DNA of 64,000 nt from Hymenobacter jeollabukensis (GCF_005771675.1 NZ_VAJM01000002.1:558001-622000); one strand, 5' to 3'; positions 49,034 to 58,223 are shown, counted from the first letter of the stretch. Program-made: numbers and translations. The notes: generated by a model not told the origin, from the letters alone.

Positions 49034-50515
49034 GTGCGCCTGAGCTTGCTCGTCGTCGGCCTGTGGCTGGCGGCGGTTTCGGTAGGGTGGGGGAGGCCGG
49101 TCGGCGGCTGGGTACGAAATGACATGGCCTTGGCCGCCCCGCCCGATACGCTGCGGCGCGCCAATCTGGACAGCCTGCTGCAAAGCCAGTGCGGCGGCTA
49201 CGCCCAGGTTCGCATCCAGCAGATTCTCTTCGTCGGCAACGAAGTCACCAAGGAGCGCGTGCTGCGGGCTGAGCTGGACATCCACGAGGGCGACACATTG
49301 CTGACCCCAGATGTGGTGAAGCGCCTGGAGCGCAACCGCCGCCGGCTGTTCAACCTGCAGCTGTTCAACCAGGTAAACCTGCAGCTTACCTGCCGCGACG
49401 GGGAGCTAATTGTGCTCTACAGCGTGCAGGAGCGGTGGTACACCTTCCCGGTACCCATCTTCTCCCTGGCTGACCGCAACTTCCGCTCCTGGCTGGCGCG
49501 CCCCGACCGGTGGCGCCGCATCGACTACGGCGTGCACGTGTCGCGTGCCAACTTCCGGGGCCGCAACGAGCAGCTCTACGGCAACCTGCAGCTGGGCTTC
49601 AACCGCAAGTACGAGCTGTTCTACATCCGGCCCATGCTCGGGCGCCACCGCCTCGGCCTGTCGGCCGGCGCCTCGCTCTACCAGGCCCGCGCCGTTGACT
49701 ACACCACCCGCGGCGACGTGCTGCAGGCGTTTCGGGCCGATAACAACTTCCCCATCCAGCGCTGGTACCTGACTGGCGGTCTGCGCTGGCGCCGCACCGT
49801 GCAGCGCCTCACCACCCTGGAGGCCTACTACTACCAGGAGCGCATCACCGATTCGGTGCGCCTGTCCAATCCGGAGTATTTCCTCGGTGCCACCCGGCGC
49901 GCCTATGTCGACGTGGTGCTGACCCGCACCCTTAACCAGCGCAACACCTTCGCTTACCCGCTCACCGGCTCGTTTCTGCAGGCCAGCCTGAGTCAGCGCG
50001 TGTTCCTTTCCTCGCCGAGTCCGCCCATCACCACCGCGCTGCTCACCTATGCCCGCTACTTCAGCCTCGGCCACGGGTTCTACTACGGCGCCGGGGCCGA
50101 AGGCCGGCTGCGCCTCAGCCGCCGCCTCGCCTACGCCGACAGCCGGGCCCTGGGCTACCGCCAGGCCCTGGTGCGCGGCTACGATGCCTACGTCGTCGAT
50201 GGGCGGCACTACGGCGTGCTGCGGCAGGGCCTCTCCCTGCGCGTGTTCGACGCCGGCCGGCTCAATATCCCGGTGCTCAACGACCCGCGCCTCGACCGGA
50301 TTCCGCTGGTGCTCTACGCCAACGTCTTCACCGATGCGGGCTTCGTGGCCGAGCGCAGCGTACCGGTTTCGAACCGTTTGCCCAACGAACTGTTAGTCAG
50401 CGCGGGTATCGGTCTGCACCTAGTTACGTACTACGACCGGGTCTTCACCCTGGAGTACACGCGCACCATTCACGGATTCGGTGGTTTATTTGCCCGCACT
50501 GAGTTTCCCTTCTAA
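49034..50515 (+). CDS. Omp85-superfamily outer-membrane protein with a single POTRA domain
   Basis: 493 residues from a GTG. The leader is hydrophobic (LLVVGLWLAAVSVGWG) but imperfect as a signal peptide. One POTRA domain spans about 57-135 (IQQILFVGNEVTKERVLRAEL, LFNLQLFNQVNLQL). A barrel of amphipathic strands runs from about 150 to the end and closes with a BamA-type terminal strand ending in Phe. It is much shorter than BamA (868 residues, encoded 3.6 kb downstream), so it is probably a specialised relative of BamA or TamA. It sits 1 bp after the CBS gene and 30 bp before nadK. Confidence 0.8.
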   Translation: MRLSLLVVGLWLAAVSVGWGRPVGGWVRNDMALAAPPDTLRRANLDSLLQSQCGGYAQVRIQQILFVGNEVTKERVLRAELDIHEGDTLLTPDVVKRLERNRRRLFNLQLFNQVNLQLTCRDGELIVLYSVQERWYTFPVPIFSLADRNFRSWLARPDRWRRIDYGVHVSRANFRGRNEQLYGNLQLGFNRKYELFYIRPMLGRHRLGLSAGASLYQARAVDYTTRGDVLQAFRADNNFPIQRWYLTGGLRWRRTVQRLTTLEAYYYQERITDSVRLSNPEYFLGATRRAYVDVVLTRTLNQRNTFAYPLTGSFLQASLSQRVFLSSPSPPITTALLTYARYFSLGHGFYYGAGAEGRLRLSRRLAYADSRALGYRQALVRGYDAYVVDGRHYGVLRQGLSLRVFDAGRLNIPVLNDPRLDRIPLVLYANVFTDAGFVAERSVPVSNRLPNELLVSAGIGLHLVTYYDRVFTLEYTRTIHGFGGLFARTEFPF

Positions 50516-50545
50516 TCCTCCGGCCCCGGCGGCCACCCTTGGCGT

Positions 50546-51439
50546 ATGCGCATTGCCATCCTGGGAAAACCCTTCGAAGCGGACATGGCGCCGCACCTGC
50601 AGCGCCTGTTCGACGACCTCGCGGCCCGGCAGGTCCAAGTTTCCGTAGTTAAGTCGTTTCACGCGGCCCTGAGCCAGCAGCTGACGCTGCCCGATAACCT
50701 GCGCCTGTTCGACCGCGGCGACGACCTGCGTGGCACCGATTACGTGCTCAGCATCGGCGGCGACGGTACCCTGCTCGACACCGTCACTTACGTCGGCCGC
50801 CTGCAGATTCCCATCCTTGGCATCAACACTGGCCGGCTCGGCTTTCTGTCCACCGTCTCGCCCGATCAGATTACCCCGGCCCTCGATGCCCTCTTCCGCG
50901 GGCATTTCACCTTGGAGAGCCGCAGCCTGATCCACGCCGACACCGACCCCGACGTGTTCGAAGGGCTCGACTTCGGCCTCAACGAGTTTTCCATCCTGAA
51001 GCGCGACTCCTCGTCGATGATTGTGGTGCACACTTACATCGACGGCGAATATTTGAACTCCTACTGGGCCGATGGGCTAGTCGTCTCAACCCCAACGGGT
51101 TCGACCGGCTATTCGCTCAGCTGTGGCGGCCCCGTGATGCTACCGCAGACAAACAATTTCATCATTGCGCCCGTATGCCCCCACAATCTCAACGTGCGGC
51201 CACTTATCGTGCCCGACCGCAGCGTCATCTCCTTCGAGATTGAGGGCCGCAGCAACAACTTCCTGTTGTCGCTCGATTCTCGCTCGGTCACGGTCGACGC
51301 GGGCATACAAGTTGCCGTGCGGCGAGAGGCATTTGATGCCAAATTGATTAAGTTGAACCATGTAAATTTTCTGAGCACATTGCGCAGCAAACTCAACTGG
51401 GGTTTGGACCGTCGCAACCCCGCTGGATTTTCGGTATAA
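50546..51439 (+). CDS. nadK: NAD kinase
   Basis: 297 residues. The diagnostic GGDGTLLDTV lies at 71-80, followed by ILGINTGRLGFLSTV, the NAD-site NEFSILKRDSSSM, and the Gly-rich SGSTGYSLSCGGP-like loop (read here as TPTGSTGYSLSCGGP). NAD kinase phosphorylates NAD+ to NADP+ in the cytoplasm, using ATP or polyphosphate. The motifs and length are complete. The gene belongs to the CBS-Omp85-nadK run. The 129 bp after it are AT-rich and hold the promoter for the DUF6089 pair. Confidence 0.95.
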   Translation: MRIAILGKPFEADMAPHLQRLFDDLAARQVQVSVVKSFHAALSQQLTLPDNLRLFDRGDDLRGTDYVLSIGGDGTLLDTVTYVGRLQIPILGINTGRLGFLSTVSPDQITPALDALFRGHFTLESRSLIHADTDPDVFEGLDFGLNEFSILKRDSSSMIVVHTYIDGEYLNSYWADGLVVSTPTGSTGYSLSCGGPVMLPQTNNFIIAPVCPHNLNVRPLIVPDRSVISFEIEGRSNNFLLSLDSRSVTVDAGIQVAVRREAFDAKLIKLNHVNFLSTLRSKLNWGLDRRNPAGFSV

Positions 51440-51460
51440 ATCATCGGATTTTTTCTATGA

Positions 51461-51495
51461 TTTGTTTTTATAATTCCGAGGTCCTACTACTTTTG
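51461..51495 (+). promoter_or_regulatory. Bacteroidota-type promoter for the DUF6089 genes
   Basis: TTTG (51461-51464), 23 nt, TACTTTTG (51488-51495). Full consensus match in an AT-rich patch, 73 bp before the ATG at 51569. Confidence 0.75.
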
Positions 51496-51568
51496 CTGGT
51501 AACTGCAACTTGCGTCCAGGCGCAAACCCCGCTTTCCTGAACTTTGATATCATAACATCGCTCACAGT

Positions 51569-52501
51569 ATGAAGAAACTCTTGACCCTCACCCTGACGCT
51601 GGTGCTGGCGCTGGTGCTAGTTACCAACCAGGCGAGTGCCCAGCAGTTCAGCAAGCGGAAGCAGTACAACTCCGTCGGGCTGTCCCTGAACGCCATGAAC
51701 TACTTTGGCGACGTTGTGCCCAAGCCCAGCATCACCAGCCTGCGTTTCGCCGCTACGCGTCCGAACATCGGCCTGAGCTTCACCCGCCGCTTCGCCCCGC
51801 GGATTTCGGCCCGCGCTGCGTTGTCGTATGGCCGCATCACCGGCGACGACTTCAAAGCCGCTGACGATACCGATCCGGACGCCAAGTACCGCTACAACCG
51901 CAACATGAGCTTCCGCAACGACATCGTGGAATTCTCGGCGGTTGGTATCTTCGACCTGATCGAAAACCGTAACAACTATCTGAAGCGCCCTGACTTCGTT
52001 CCGTACGTATTCGCTGGTGTAGCTGTATACCACCATAACCCGAAAGGCCTCGTTGGTGCTAACGGTGTTACCGGTTCCGGCTTTGGCCTGAACGACGGGG
52101 ATTGGGTTGCACTGCAGCCCCTCGGTACCGAAGGCCAGCGCCTTAACGGCGACGGCGCCTACACGCTGTGGCAGTTTTCGATTCCCTTTGGCGGCGGTGT
52201 GCGTTACAAGCTGAACAAAAGCTTCGACCTGGGTCTGGAAATCGGCTGGCGCAAAACCTTCACCGACTATCTGGATGATGTAAGCGGCAACTACTACGGC
52301 TACAGAGCGTTGGAGTCCGGTGCTGCGCAGTACTTTGGTGGTGGCAACGTGAAGAACCCCGCTGACCGCGGCGAGTTTGCTAACTTTAATGCTCCCGGCA
52401 GCATGCGCGGCAAGAGCAATGAAAAAGACTGGTACATCGTTACGGGTCTTACGCTGAACTACATCCTCGCTCCGCGCATCAAGAGCCCCAAATTCCGTTA
52501 A
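51569..52501 (+). CDS. DUF6089 outer-membrane protein, first paralogue
   Basis: 310 residues with a clear signal peptide (LLTLTLTLVLALVLVTNQASAQ). The mature part is an eight- to ten-stranded barrel pattern. It begins NSVGLSLNAMNYFGDVVPKP, has ISARAALSYGRITGDDF and FVPYVFAGVAVYHHNPKG in the middle, and ends WYIVTGLTLNYILAPRIKSP. The DUF6089 family is restricted to Bacteroidota and its role is unknown. Codons ending in T are commoner here than in neighbouring genes (GGTGCTAACGGTGTT type), which may reflect high expression. A second, shorter paralogue follows 36 bp later, then uppS-bamA. Confidence 0.88.
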   Translation: MKKLLTLTLTLVLALVLVTNQASAQQFSKRKQYNSVGLSLNAMNYFGDVVPKPSITSLRFAATRPNIGLSFTRRFAPRISARAALSYGRITGDDFKAADDTDPDAKYRYNRNMSFRNDIVEFSAVGIFDLIENRNNYLKRPDFVPYVFAGVAVYHHNPKGLVGANGVTGSGFGLNDGDWVALQPLGTEGQRLNGDGAYTLWQFSIPFGGGVRYKLNKSFDLGLEIGWRKTFTDYLDDVSGNYYGYRALESGAAQYFGGGNVKNPADRGEFANFNAPGSMRGKSNEKDWYIVTGLTLNYILAPRIKSPKFR

Positions 52502-52537
52502 TCAGACGTTGGCTGCTGCCAACGCAGCCTTCACCTG

Positions 52538-53284
52538 ATGACCAAGCAACTTCTCTTCAAAACGCTCCTAGTTGGCCTCGTGCCGGCTGGGAGCGTTTTT
52601 TTTGCCCCCACTACTGCCGCCGCGCAAAACACCAGCGAAATAGGCCTTGGCCTCGGCGGGCTGAATTTTAAAGGCGACCTGGCCCCCGAATACCGCCTGC
52701 TGAATAACCGGCCTGCGGTATCGGCCTTTTACCGCAAGGATATTTCGGCCCCGGTCACGCTGCGCGGCACCGTTACTTATGGGCTATTGCGCGCCAACGA
52801 CAGCGACGTGAAGGGGGAAAACGGCAACCAACTGCCGCTAGCAGGCCTTAGACAAGCCAGTATGAAAGGCTCTCTGCTGGATCTGGCCGGAACGCTCGAA
52901 TACAACTTTTTCGATTACCACAACCGGCGCGACAAGCTGCATTTCACACCCTATGTGTTTGTAGGGGCCGCGGGCTTTATGGCCTTTACCCGCACCACCG
53001 GGGCGCAGTCGGGCTTCGAGCAATCCGAAAATACCCTGGGCATTGCCATACCGGCCGGCATTGGGGCAAAGCTGGCCCTGTCGCGGCACTGGAACCTCGG
53101 GCTAGAAACCGGCGCCCGCAAGGCCATTACCGACCTGATAGACCACGTGAAGGAGCAGAGCCCGGCTTTTGCCAACCGCTACGACCAGGATTGGTACTAC
53201 TACACCGGGATTAGCGTGTCGTATACGTTCTACAAAATCAACTGTCCGGACCCGTACAAAGCGGACCCAAAACTGCTGCGCTAA
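52538..53284 (+). CDS. DUF6089-like outer-membrane protein, second paralogue
   Basis: 248 residues with a signal peptide (about 1-30, ending in AAAQ). Motifs parallel the first copy: SEIGLGLGGLNFKGDLAPEY, LRGTVTYGLLRAND, FTPYVFVGAAGFMAF, and a final strand WYYYTGISVSYTFYKI. The two copies are clearly related but diverged, so the duplication is old. A GTTGGC/GCCAAC hairpin lies in the short gap between them. Both are placed directly before uppS and bamA, the usual Bacteroidota order. Confidence 0.82.
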   Translation: MTKQLLFKTLLVGLVPAGSVFFAPTTAAAQNTSEIGLGLGGLNFKGDLAPEYRLLNNRPAVSAFYRKDISAPVTLRGTVTYGLLRANDSDVKGENGNQLPLAGLRQASMKGSLLDLAGTLEYNFFDYHNRRDKLHFTPYVFVGAAGFMAFTRTTGAQSGFEQSENTLGIAIPAGIGAKLALSRHWNLGLETGARKAITDLIDHVKEQSPAFANRYDQDWYYYTGISVSYTFYKINCPDPYKADPKLLR

Positions 53285-53351
53285 CGCACTCAGTCCCGGG
53301 CGTGTGCAACCATTTGCGTAACTTGCGGCCTCTTTTACGCAAATAGTTCGC

Positions 53352-54098
53352 ATGTCTGCCCGCTCCGCCATTGACTCTGCCCGCATTCCTGCCCACGTGG
53401 CCGTCATCATGGACGGTAACGGACGTTGGGCCAAGAAACGGGGAGGACTGCGCATCTTCGGGCATCAAAGCGCCATTACGGCCGTTCGGGACACGGTGGA
53501 AGCCGCTGCTGAGTTGGGGATGCAATACCTCACGCTCTACGCCTTCTCCACCGAAAACTGGGGCCGGCCGAAGCACGAGGTGATGGCGCTGATGCAACTG
53601 CTGGTGCACACCATCCGGCAGGAAACGCCGACGCTGCTCAAGAACAACATCCGCCTGCAGGCCATCGGCGATACCAGCCAGCTGCCGGACGCCTGCCAGC
53701 GCGAGCTGGCGGAGGCCATGGAGCTGACGGCCGCTGGTAGCGGCACCACGCTGGTGCTGGCGCTGAGCTACAGCGGACGGTGGGATTTGGCCCAGGCGGC
53801 ACGCCGCCTGGCCGAGGATGTGGTGGCCGGCAAGGTGCAACCCGCGGAAGTGGGGGAGGATCTGCTGGCGCGGTATCTGGCAACGGCGGGCATGCCCGAT
53901 CCGGAACTGCTGATCCGGACCAGCGGCGAGCAGCGCATCAGCAACTTTCTGCTGTGGCAGCTGGCTTACACCGAACTATATATCACCGAGTTGCTGTGGC
54001 CGGACTTCCGGCGGGAGCATTTCTACGAAGCTGTACTGGCCTACCAGCGCCGGGAACGGCGTTTCGGCAAAACCAGTGAGCAACTGACCGTTTCGTAA
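53352..54098 (+). CDS. uppS: Isoprenyl transferase (undecaprenyl diphosphate synthase)
   Basis: 248 residues. The catalytic Asp21 lies in VAVIMDGNGRWAKKRG. Then come FGHQSAITAVRDTV, YLTLYAFSTENWGRP, LIRTSGEQRISNFLLWQL and TELLWPDFRREHF. It condenses eight isopentenyl units in cis onto farnesyl diphosphate and supplies the lipid carrier for peptidoglycan and O-antigen. The next gene, bamA, starts 11 bp after the stop. Placement with bamA and skp makes an envelope-biogenesis operon. Confidence 0.96.
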   Translation: MSARSAIDSARIPAHVAVIMDGNGRWAKKRGGLRIFGHQSAITAVRDTVEAAAELGMQYLTLYAFSTENWGRPKHEVMALMQLLVHTIRQETPTLLKNNIRLQAIGDTSQLPDACQRELAEAMELTAAGSGTTLVLALSYSGRWDLAQAARRLAEDVVAGKVQPAEVGEDLLARYLATAGMPDPELLIRTSGEQRISNFLLWQLAYTELYITELLWPDFRREHFYEAVLAYQRRERRFGKTSEQLTVS

Positions 54099-54109
54099 GT
54101 TTTTTTTCG

Positions 54110-56716
54110 ATGAGTTCTTTCTTCCCACGGCTCCGCGGCACCATGCTGACGGGGCTGCTGCTGGGGCTGACGGCCGGTTCGCTCCGCGCCCAAACCACGC
54201 CGGCTGCCGCCCCTGGCCAGGAGCCGCGTTACGAAATCGGTGGTATCACCATTAGCGGCATTCGTTACCTCGACCCCAACACCATGATCGGGCTGACCGG
54301 TCTGAAAGTGGGCGACCCGGTGTCGTTGCCGGGGGAGGAAATTGGCCGCGCCATTCGCCGGCTCTGGGACCAGGGCATTCTGGGCGACGTGAATGTGGTC
54401 GTGGACCGCATCGAGGGCAACCGCGTGTTCCTGGATTTCCAGCTCAAGGAGCGGCCCCGCCTCTCCAAAATTTACTTCACCAGCATTGGCAAGAGCCAAG
54501 CGGACGAGCTGCGCAACAAGATCAAAATTGTGCGCGGCAAGGTGGTGACCGATGCGCTTCTGAACAACACCCGGCAGGCAGTACGCAAGTACTACACCGA
54601 TAAAGGGTTCATGAACGCCAAAATCAACATCACGCAGGAGCCTGACTCCACGCTGCCCAACAGCGTGGAACTAGTCATCGACGTGAAGAAGGGCGAAAAG
54701 GTGCGCATCGCCAGCATCGACTTCATCGGCAACGAAGCCATTAAAGATGGCAAGCTGAAGGGGCAGATGAAGAAAACCAAGGAGAAGAAGTCCTACAAGT
54801 TTCTTAACTCCGGCAAGTACAACAAAGCCGAGTTCGAGGCCGACAAGCAGAAGGTCATCGACTACTACAACGCCCAGGGGTACCGCGACGCTATCATTAC
54901 CAGCGACTCGCTGATTACCGTGCAAGGCGAGCATACTTACCGCTGGATCGGCAAGGAGAACGGTAAGTTTGGCATCCATAAGCGCACGGAGCGCGAAGCC
55001 GACAAGCTGGCGCTGCGCATCTACGTGGACGAAGGGCCGAAGTACTACTTCCGCAACGTACGCTGGGCCGGCAACTACCTCTACGACGACCGGACGCTGG
55101 CCTCGGTGCTCGGCATCAAGAAGGGCGACGTGTACAGCAAAGAGTCGCTGGATAAGCGCCTGAACTACAACCCCACGGGCCAGGACGTGACGTCGCTCTA
55201 CATGAACGACGGCTACCTGTTCTTTCAGATCGAGCCGGTGGAAACCCGCGTGGAGGGCGACTCCATCGACATCGAGATGCGCATCACCGAAGGGGTGCAG
55301 GCGCGCATCAAGGAGGTCAACATCGCGGGGAACACCAAAACCTCGGACCACGTGGTGCGGCGCGAGCTGCGCACCCTGCCGGGCGACAAGTTCAACCGCG
55401 AGCTGCTGATCCGCTCCCAGCGCGAAATTTCCTCGCTGGGCTACTTCGACCCGGAGAAAGTGGGCCTGAACCCGGTGCCCAACCCGGCCGATGGCACGGT
55501 GGACATCAACTACACGGTGTCGGAGAAGCCCTCGGACCAGATTACCCTGTCGGGCGGCTGGGGCGGCTACGCCGGCTTCATCGGCACGGTAGGCCTGGTG
55601 TTCAACAACTTCTCGCTGCGCAAAGCCGGTGACTTCCGGAACTGGAAGCCAGTGCCGGGCGGCGACGGGCAGCGCCTGGCGCTGAACGTGCAGGCCAACG
55701 GGCTGCAGTACCAGTCGTACTCGCTGTCGTTTACGGAGCCCTGGCTGGGCGGGCGCAAGCCCAACTCGCTGACGGTGACGTTGAACCGCAGCATTCAGCG
55801 CTACTCGTCGAGCGGCACGCTGGATGCGGCGTCGTTGCGCTCGGGTAGCTACATCAAAGTAAACAGCGCCTCGGTGGGCCTGGGCCGTCGTTTGCGCTGG
55901 CCCGATGACTACTTCACCCTAAGCAACAGCCTTTCGGTGAGCCGCTACGACCTGAAGGACTACCCGTACATAGGGGGCTTCAACACGGGGCAGGCCAACA
56001 ACATCACCTTCAACACCACGCTGGCGCGCAACAGCACCGACAACCCGACGTTTACCCGTCGCGGCTCGGCCCTGACCTTGTCGCTGAACCTGACGCCGCC
56101 TTACTCAGTGTTTAAGGGGGCGCACCCGAACGTGAACGAGTGGGTTGAATTCCACAAGTGGATGTTCGACGCCTCGTGGTTCACGCCGATGGGCAACAAG
56201 CTGGTGCTGAACACGCGGGCGCACTTCGGCTTTATCGGTCGCTACAACAAGAGCCGGGCGTACGGGCCATTTGAGCGCTTCAAGCTCGGCGGTTCGGGTC
56301 TGGGCTTCGGTGGCGCCTCGAACTTCATCGTGGGCACCGAATACATCGGTCTGCGCGGCTACGACGACCCGCAGGACGCGTTTGCCATTCCGACGGCCCG
56401 GCAGCAGGAAAGCGGCGGCATCGTGTACAACAAGTACGTGATGGAGCTGCGCTACCCGGTGTCGCTGAACCCGGCGGCTACGGTGTACGTGCTGAGCTTT
56501 GCTGAAGCCGGCAATGCCTTCGACACCTATAACCAGTACAACCCCTTCAAAGTCTACCGCTCGGCGGGCGTCGGGGCGCGTATCTTCATGTCGGCGTTCG
56601 GCCTGCTCGGCTTCGACTACGGCTACGGCTTCGACAACGTGCCCGTACCGCTGGGCAACTCGCAGCGGCAGGACCACAGCAAGTTTCACTTCATCATCGG
56701 TCAGCAGATCCGCTAA
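54110..56716 (+). CDS. bamA: Outer membrane protein assembly factor BamA
   Basis: 868 residues with a signal peptide (LTGLLLGLTAGSLRAQ). Several POTRA domains follow to about residue 465 (IGGITISGIRYLDPNTMIGL; then VRIASIDFIGNEAIKDGKL; then ARIKEVNIAGNTKTSDHVV with the downstream RRELRTLPGDKFNREL). The barrel has GGWGGYAGFIGTVGLVFNN, the loop-6 region motif and a final strand QDHSKFHFIIGQQIR. BamA folds and inserts beta-barrel proteins into the outer membrane. The long second to third POTRA region, rich in Lys, is typical of Bacteroidota. Two Skp-like chaperone genes follow, 36 bp and about 750 bp downstream. Confidence 0.96.
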   Translation: MSSFFPRLRGTMLTGLLLGLTAGSLRAQTTPAAAPGQEPRYEIGGITISGIRYLDPNTMIGLTGLKVGDPVSLPGEEIGRAIRRLWDQGILGDVNVVVDRIEGNRVFLDFQLKERPRLSKIYFTSIGKSQADELRNKIKIVRGKVVTDALLNNTRQAVRKYYTDKGFMNAKINITQEPDSTLPNSVELVIDVKKGEKVRIASIDFIGNEAIKDGKLKGQMKKTKEKKSYKFLNSGKYNKAEFEADKQKVIDYYNAQGYRDAIITSDSLITVQGEHTYRWIGKENGKFGIHKRTEREADKLALRIYVDEGPKYYFRNVRWAGNYLYDDRTLASVLGIKKGDVYSKESLDKRLNYNPTGQDVTSLYMNDGYLFFQIEPVETRVEGDSIDIEMRITEGVQARIKEVNIAGNTKTSDHVVRRELRTLPGDKFNRELLIRSQREISSLGYFDPEKVGLNPVPNPADGTVDINYTVSEKPSDQITLSGGWGGYAGFIGTVGLVFNNFSLRKAGDFRNWKPVPGGDGQRLALNVQANGLQYQSYSLSFTEPWLGGRKPNSLTVTLNRSIQRYSSSGTLDAASLRSGSYIKVNSASVGLGRRLRWPDDYFTLSNSLSVSRYDLKDYPYIGGFNTGQANNITFNTTLARNSTDNPTFTRRGSALTLSLNLTPPYSVFKGAHPNVNEWVEFHKWMFDASWFTPMGNKLVLNTRAHFGFIGRYNKSRAYGPFERFKLGGSGLGFGGASNFIVGTEYIGLRGYDDPQDAFAIPTARQQESGGIVYNKYVMELRYPVSLNPAATVYVLSFAEAGNAFDTYNQYNPFKVYRSAGVGARIFMSAFGLLGFDYGYGFDNVPVPLGNSQRQDHSKFHFIIGQQIR

Positions 56717-56752
56717 GGCACCAAACAGCCGGTGGCCGGCGTTCAGTAGCAT

Positions 56753-57430
56753 ATGAAACGACTATTGTTTGCGCTTCCCCTGCTGTGGCTGGCGCTGCTG
56801 CCTGGCCTGGCCCGGGCCCAGAAGTTCGGCTACGTCGACACGGAGTTCATCATGACCAAGATGCCGGCTTACGCCCAGGCACAACAGGAGTTGAACACTG
56901 CGTCGCAGAACTGGCAGAAGGAAGTGGAGGCCCAGAAAAAGGACCTCGACCGGCTGCACCGCACCTATCAGGCGGAGGAAGTGCTGCTGACCGAAACGAT
57001 GAAGAAGAAGCGCCAGGACGAGATTCTGAAAAAAGAGCAGGACGCCAAGGCCTACCAGAACAAGGTGTTCGGCTACGAAGGCCTGCTGTTCAAGAAGCGC
57101 CAGGAGCTGACCAAACCCATTCAGGACAAGGTGTTTGAAGCCGTGGAGAAAGTGGCTAAGAAGAAGCAACTGGCCATCGTATTCGACAAAGCCGGCGACC
57201 TGACCATGCTCTATACTAACCCGGCGCATGACTACACGGAATTTGTCTTGGAAGAATTAGATTTAGCTTCCGAAGACCGCAACCAACCCGGCCCGAAAGG
57301 CGCCGTGAAGACAGTTGCCCCGCCCCAGACGCCCGCTGACTCGGAGTTTGGCGACGACATGCCCGCCCCCACCAAGGCCGCGCCGGCTACCAAAGGCCGC
57401 GTGACGACCAAGCCCGGTACGCGGAACTAA
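56753..57430 (+). CDS. OmpH/Skp-family periplasmic chaperone, first copy
   Basis: 225 residues with a signal peptide (LLFALPLLWLALLPGLARAQ). The mature start KFGYVDTEFIMTKMPAY is the family hallmark. A long charged coiled coil follows (about 50-120, Glu/Lys/Gln-rich), then a return segment (KKKQLAIVFDKAGDLTMLY). Skp-type trimers hold unfolded outer-membrane proteins in the periplasm for BamA, which is encoded directly upstream. The C-terminal about 50 residues are Pro/Ala/Thr-rich and probably disordered. Confidence 0.92.
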   Translation: MKRLLFALPLLWLALLPGLARAQKFGYVDTEFIMTKMPAYAQAQQELNTASQNWQKEVEAQKKDLDRLHRTYQAEEVLLTETMKKKRQDEILKKEQDAKAYQNKVFGYEGLLFKKRQELTKPIQDKVFEAVEKVAKKKQLAIVFDKAGDLTMLYTNPAHDYTEFVLEELDLASEDRNQPGPKGAVKTVAPPQTPADSEFGDDMPAPTKAAPATKGRVTTKPGTRN

Positions 57431-57468
57431 CTACCTTTGTGCATCAACCCCCTGACCCCTCTCGCTCA

Positions 57469-58143
57469 ATGACCCTGACCCGCAAGTTTCGCCTCGTGCT
57501 GGCCGCCGCGGCCCTGACGCTGACCGCCGCCCCCGCCGCCCTGGCCCAAACTGCTCCGGCCACCAACGCTGGCCCGCTCAAAATCGGCTACACCAACGTG
57601 GACTACGTGATTAGCCAGATGCCCGAGAGCAAACAGATTGAGTCGCAGCTGAAAGACTACAGCACCCAGCTCAAAAACCAGCTGGACGCCAAAGTAGCCG
57701 ACTACCGCAAGAAGGTGGACGCTTACCAGGCCTTGCCCCAGACGACCCCCGACGCTATTCGCGCCGACAAAGAGAAGGAACTGCAAACCATGCAGCAATC
57801 CATCCAGGAATTCCAGCAGAGCGCCGAGCAGTCGGTGCAGCAGCGCCAGCAGACCCTGCTGAAGCCGGTGTACGACAAGCTGCAGAAGACCATCGACGTG
57901 GTGTCGGAGAAGAACGGCTACACCTACGTGTTCAACTCGGACGCCGGCTTCGGCACGACGCCTATCCTGCTGCACGGCCCGAAAGACGGTGACATCTCCG
58001 ACATCGTGCTAAAGGAAATGGGCGTAACGCCCGGCCAGAACGCCGCCCCGGCCCCGTCGGCTACGCCGAAAGCCGCTCCCGCCACGACCCCGGCTACCAC
58101 GCCGGCCGGCGGTGCGAGCAAAACCAAAGTGAAGAAGAAGTAG
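57469..58143 (+). CDS. OmpH/Skp-family periplasmic chaperone, second copy
   Basis: 224 residues from the ATG at 57469; an upstream GTG (57439) would precede the basic start of the signal peptide by ten residues. The signal peptide ends ALAQ. The mature part begins LKIGYTNVDYVISQMPES, followed by a coiled coil rich in Gln (QTMQQSIQEFQQSAEQSVQQ) and YTYVFNSDAGFGTTPIL. It is paralogous to the gene before it. TACCTTTG at 57432-57439 could be a separate -7 element. The tail is a Pro/Ala/Thr-rich stretch ending in KVKKK. A terminator follows. Confidence 0.92.
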   Translation: MTLTRKFRLVLAAAALTLTAAPAALAQTAPATNAGPLKIGYTNVDYVISQMPESKQIESQLKDYSTQLKNQLDAKVADYRKKVDAYQALPQTTPDAIRADKEKELQTMQQSIQEFQQSAEQSVQQRQQTLLKPVYDKLQKTIDVVSEKNGYTYVFNSDAGFGTTPILLHGPKDGDISDIVLKEMGVTPGQNAAPAPSATPKAAPATTPATTPAGGASKTKVKKK

Positions 58144-58161
58144 TCCTTCGCGCCGATAACC

Positions 58162-58197
58162 CGAAAGCCGGGGCCTGCTGGCAGGTCCCGGCTTTCG
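58162..58197 (+). terminator. Terminator of the uppS-bamA-skp operon
   Basis: A 17-bp stem (58162-58178 against 58181-58197) with one G-T mismatch and a 2-nt gap at the tip. It lies 18 bp past the second chaperone gene. No long T-run follows; instead TATGTTTG begins at once. Confidence 0.7.
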
Positions 58198-58205
58198 TAT
58201 GTTTG
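58198..58205 (+). promoter_or_regulatory. Promoter -7 element for the rluD-type gene
   Basis: TATGTTTG is a perfect TAnnTTTG element that starts on the base after the terminator stem, 18 bp before the ATG at 58224. The -33 position falls inside the hairpin and has no TTG. Confidence 0.4.
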
Positions 58206-58223
58206 AGCCCCGGTGCCCCAGCC

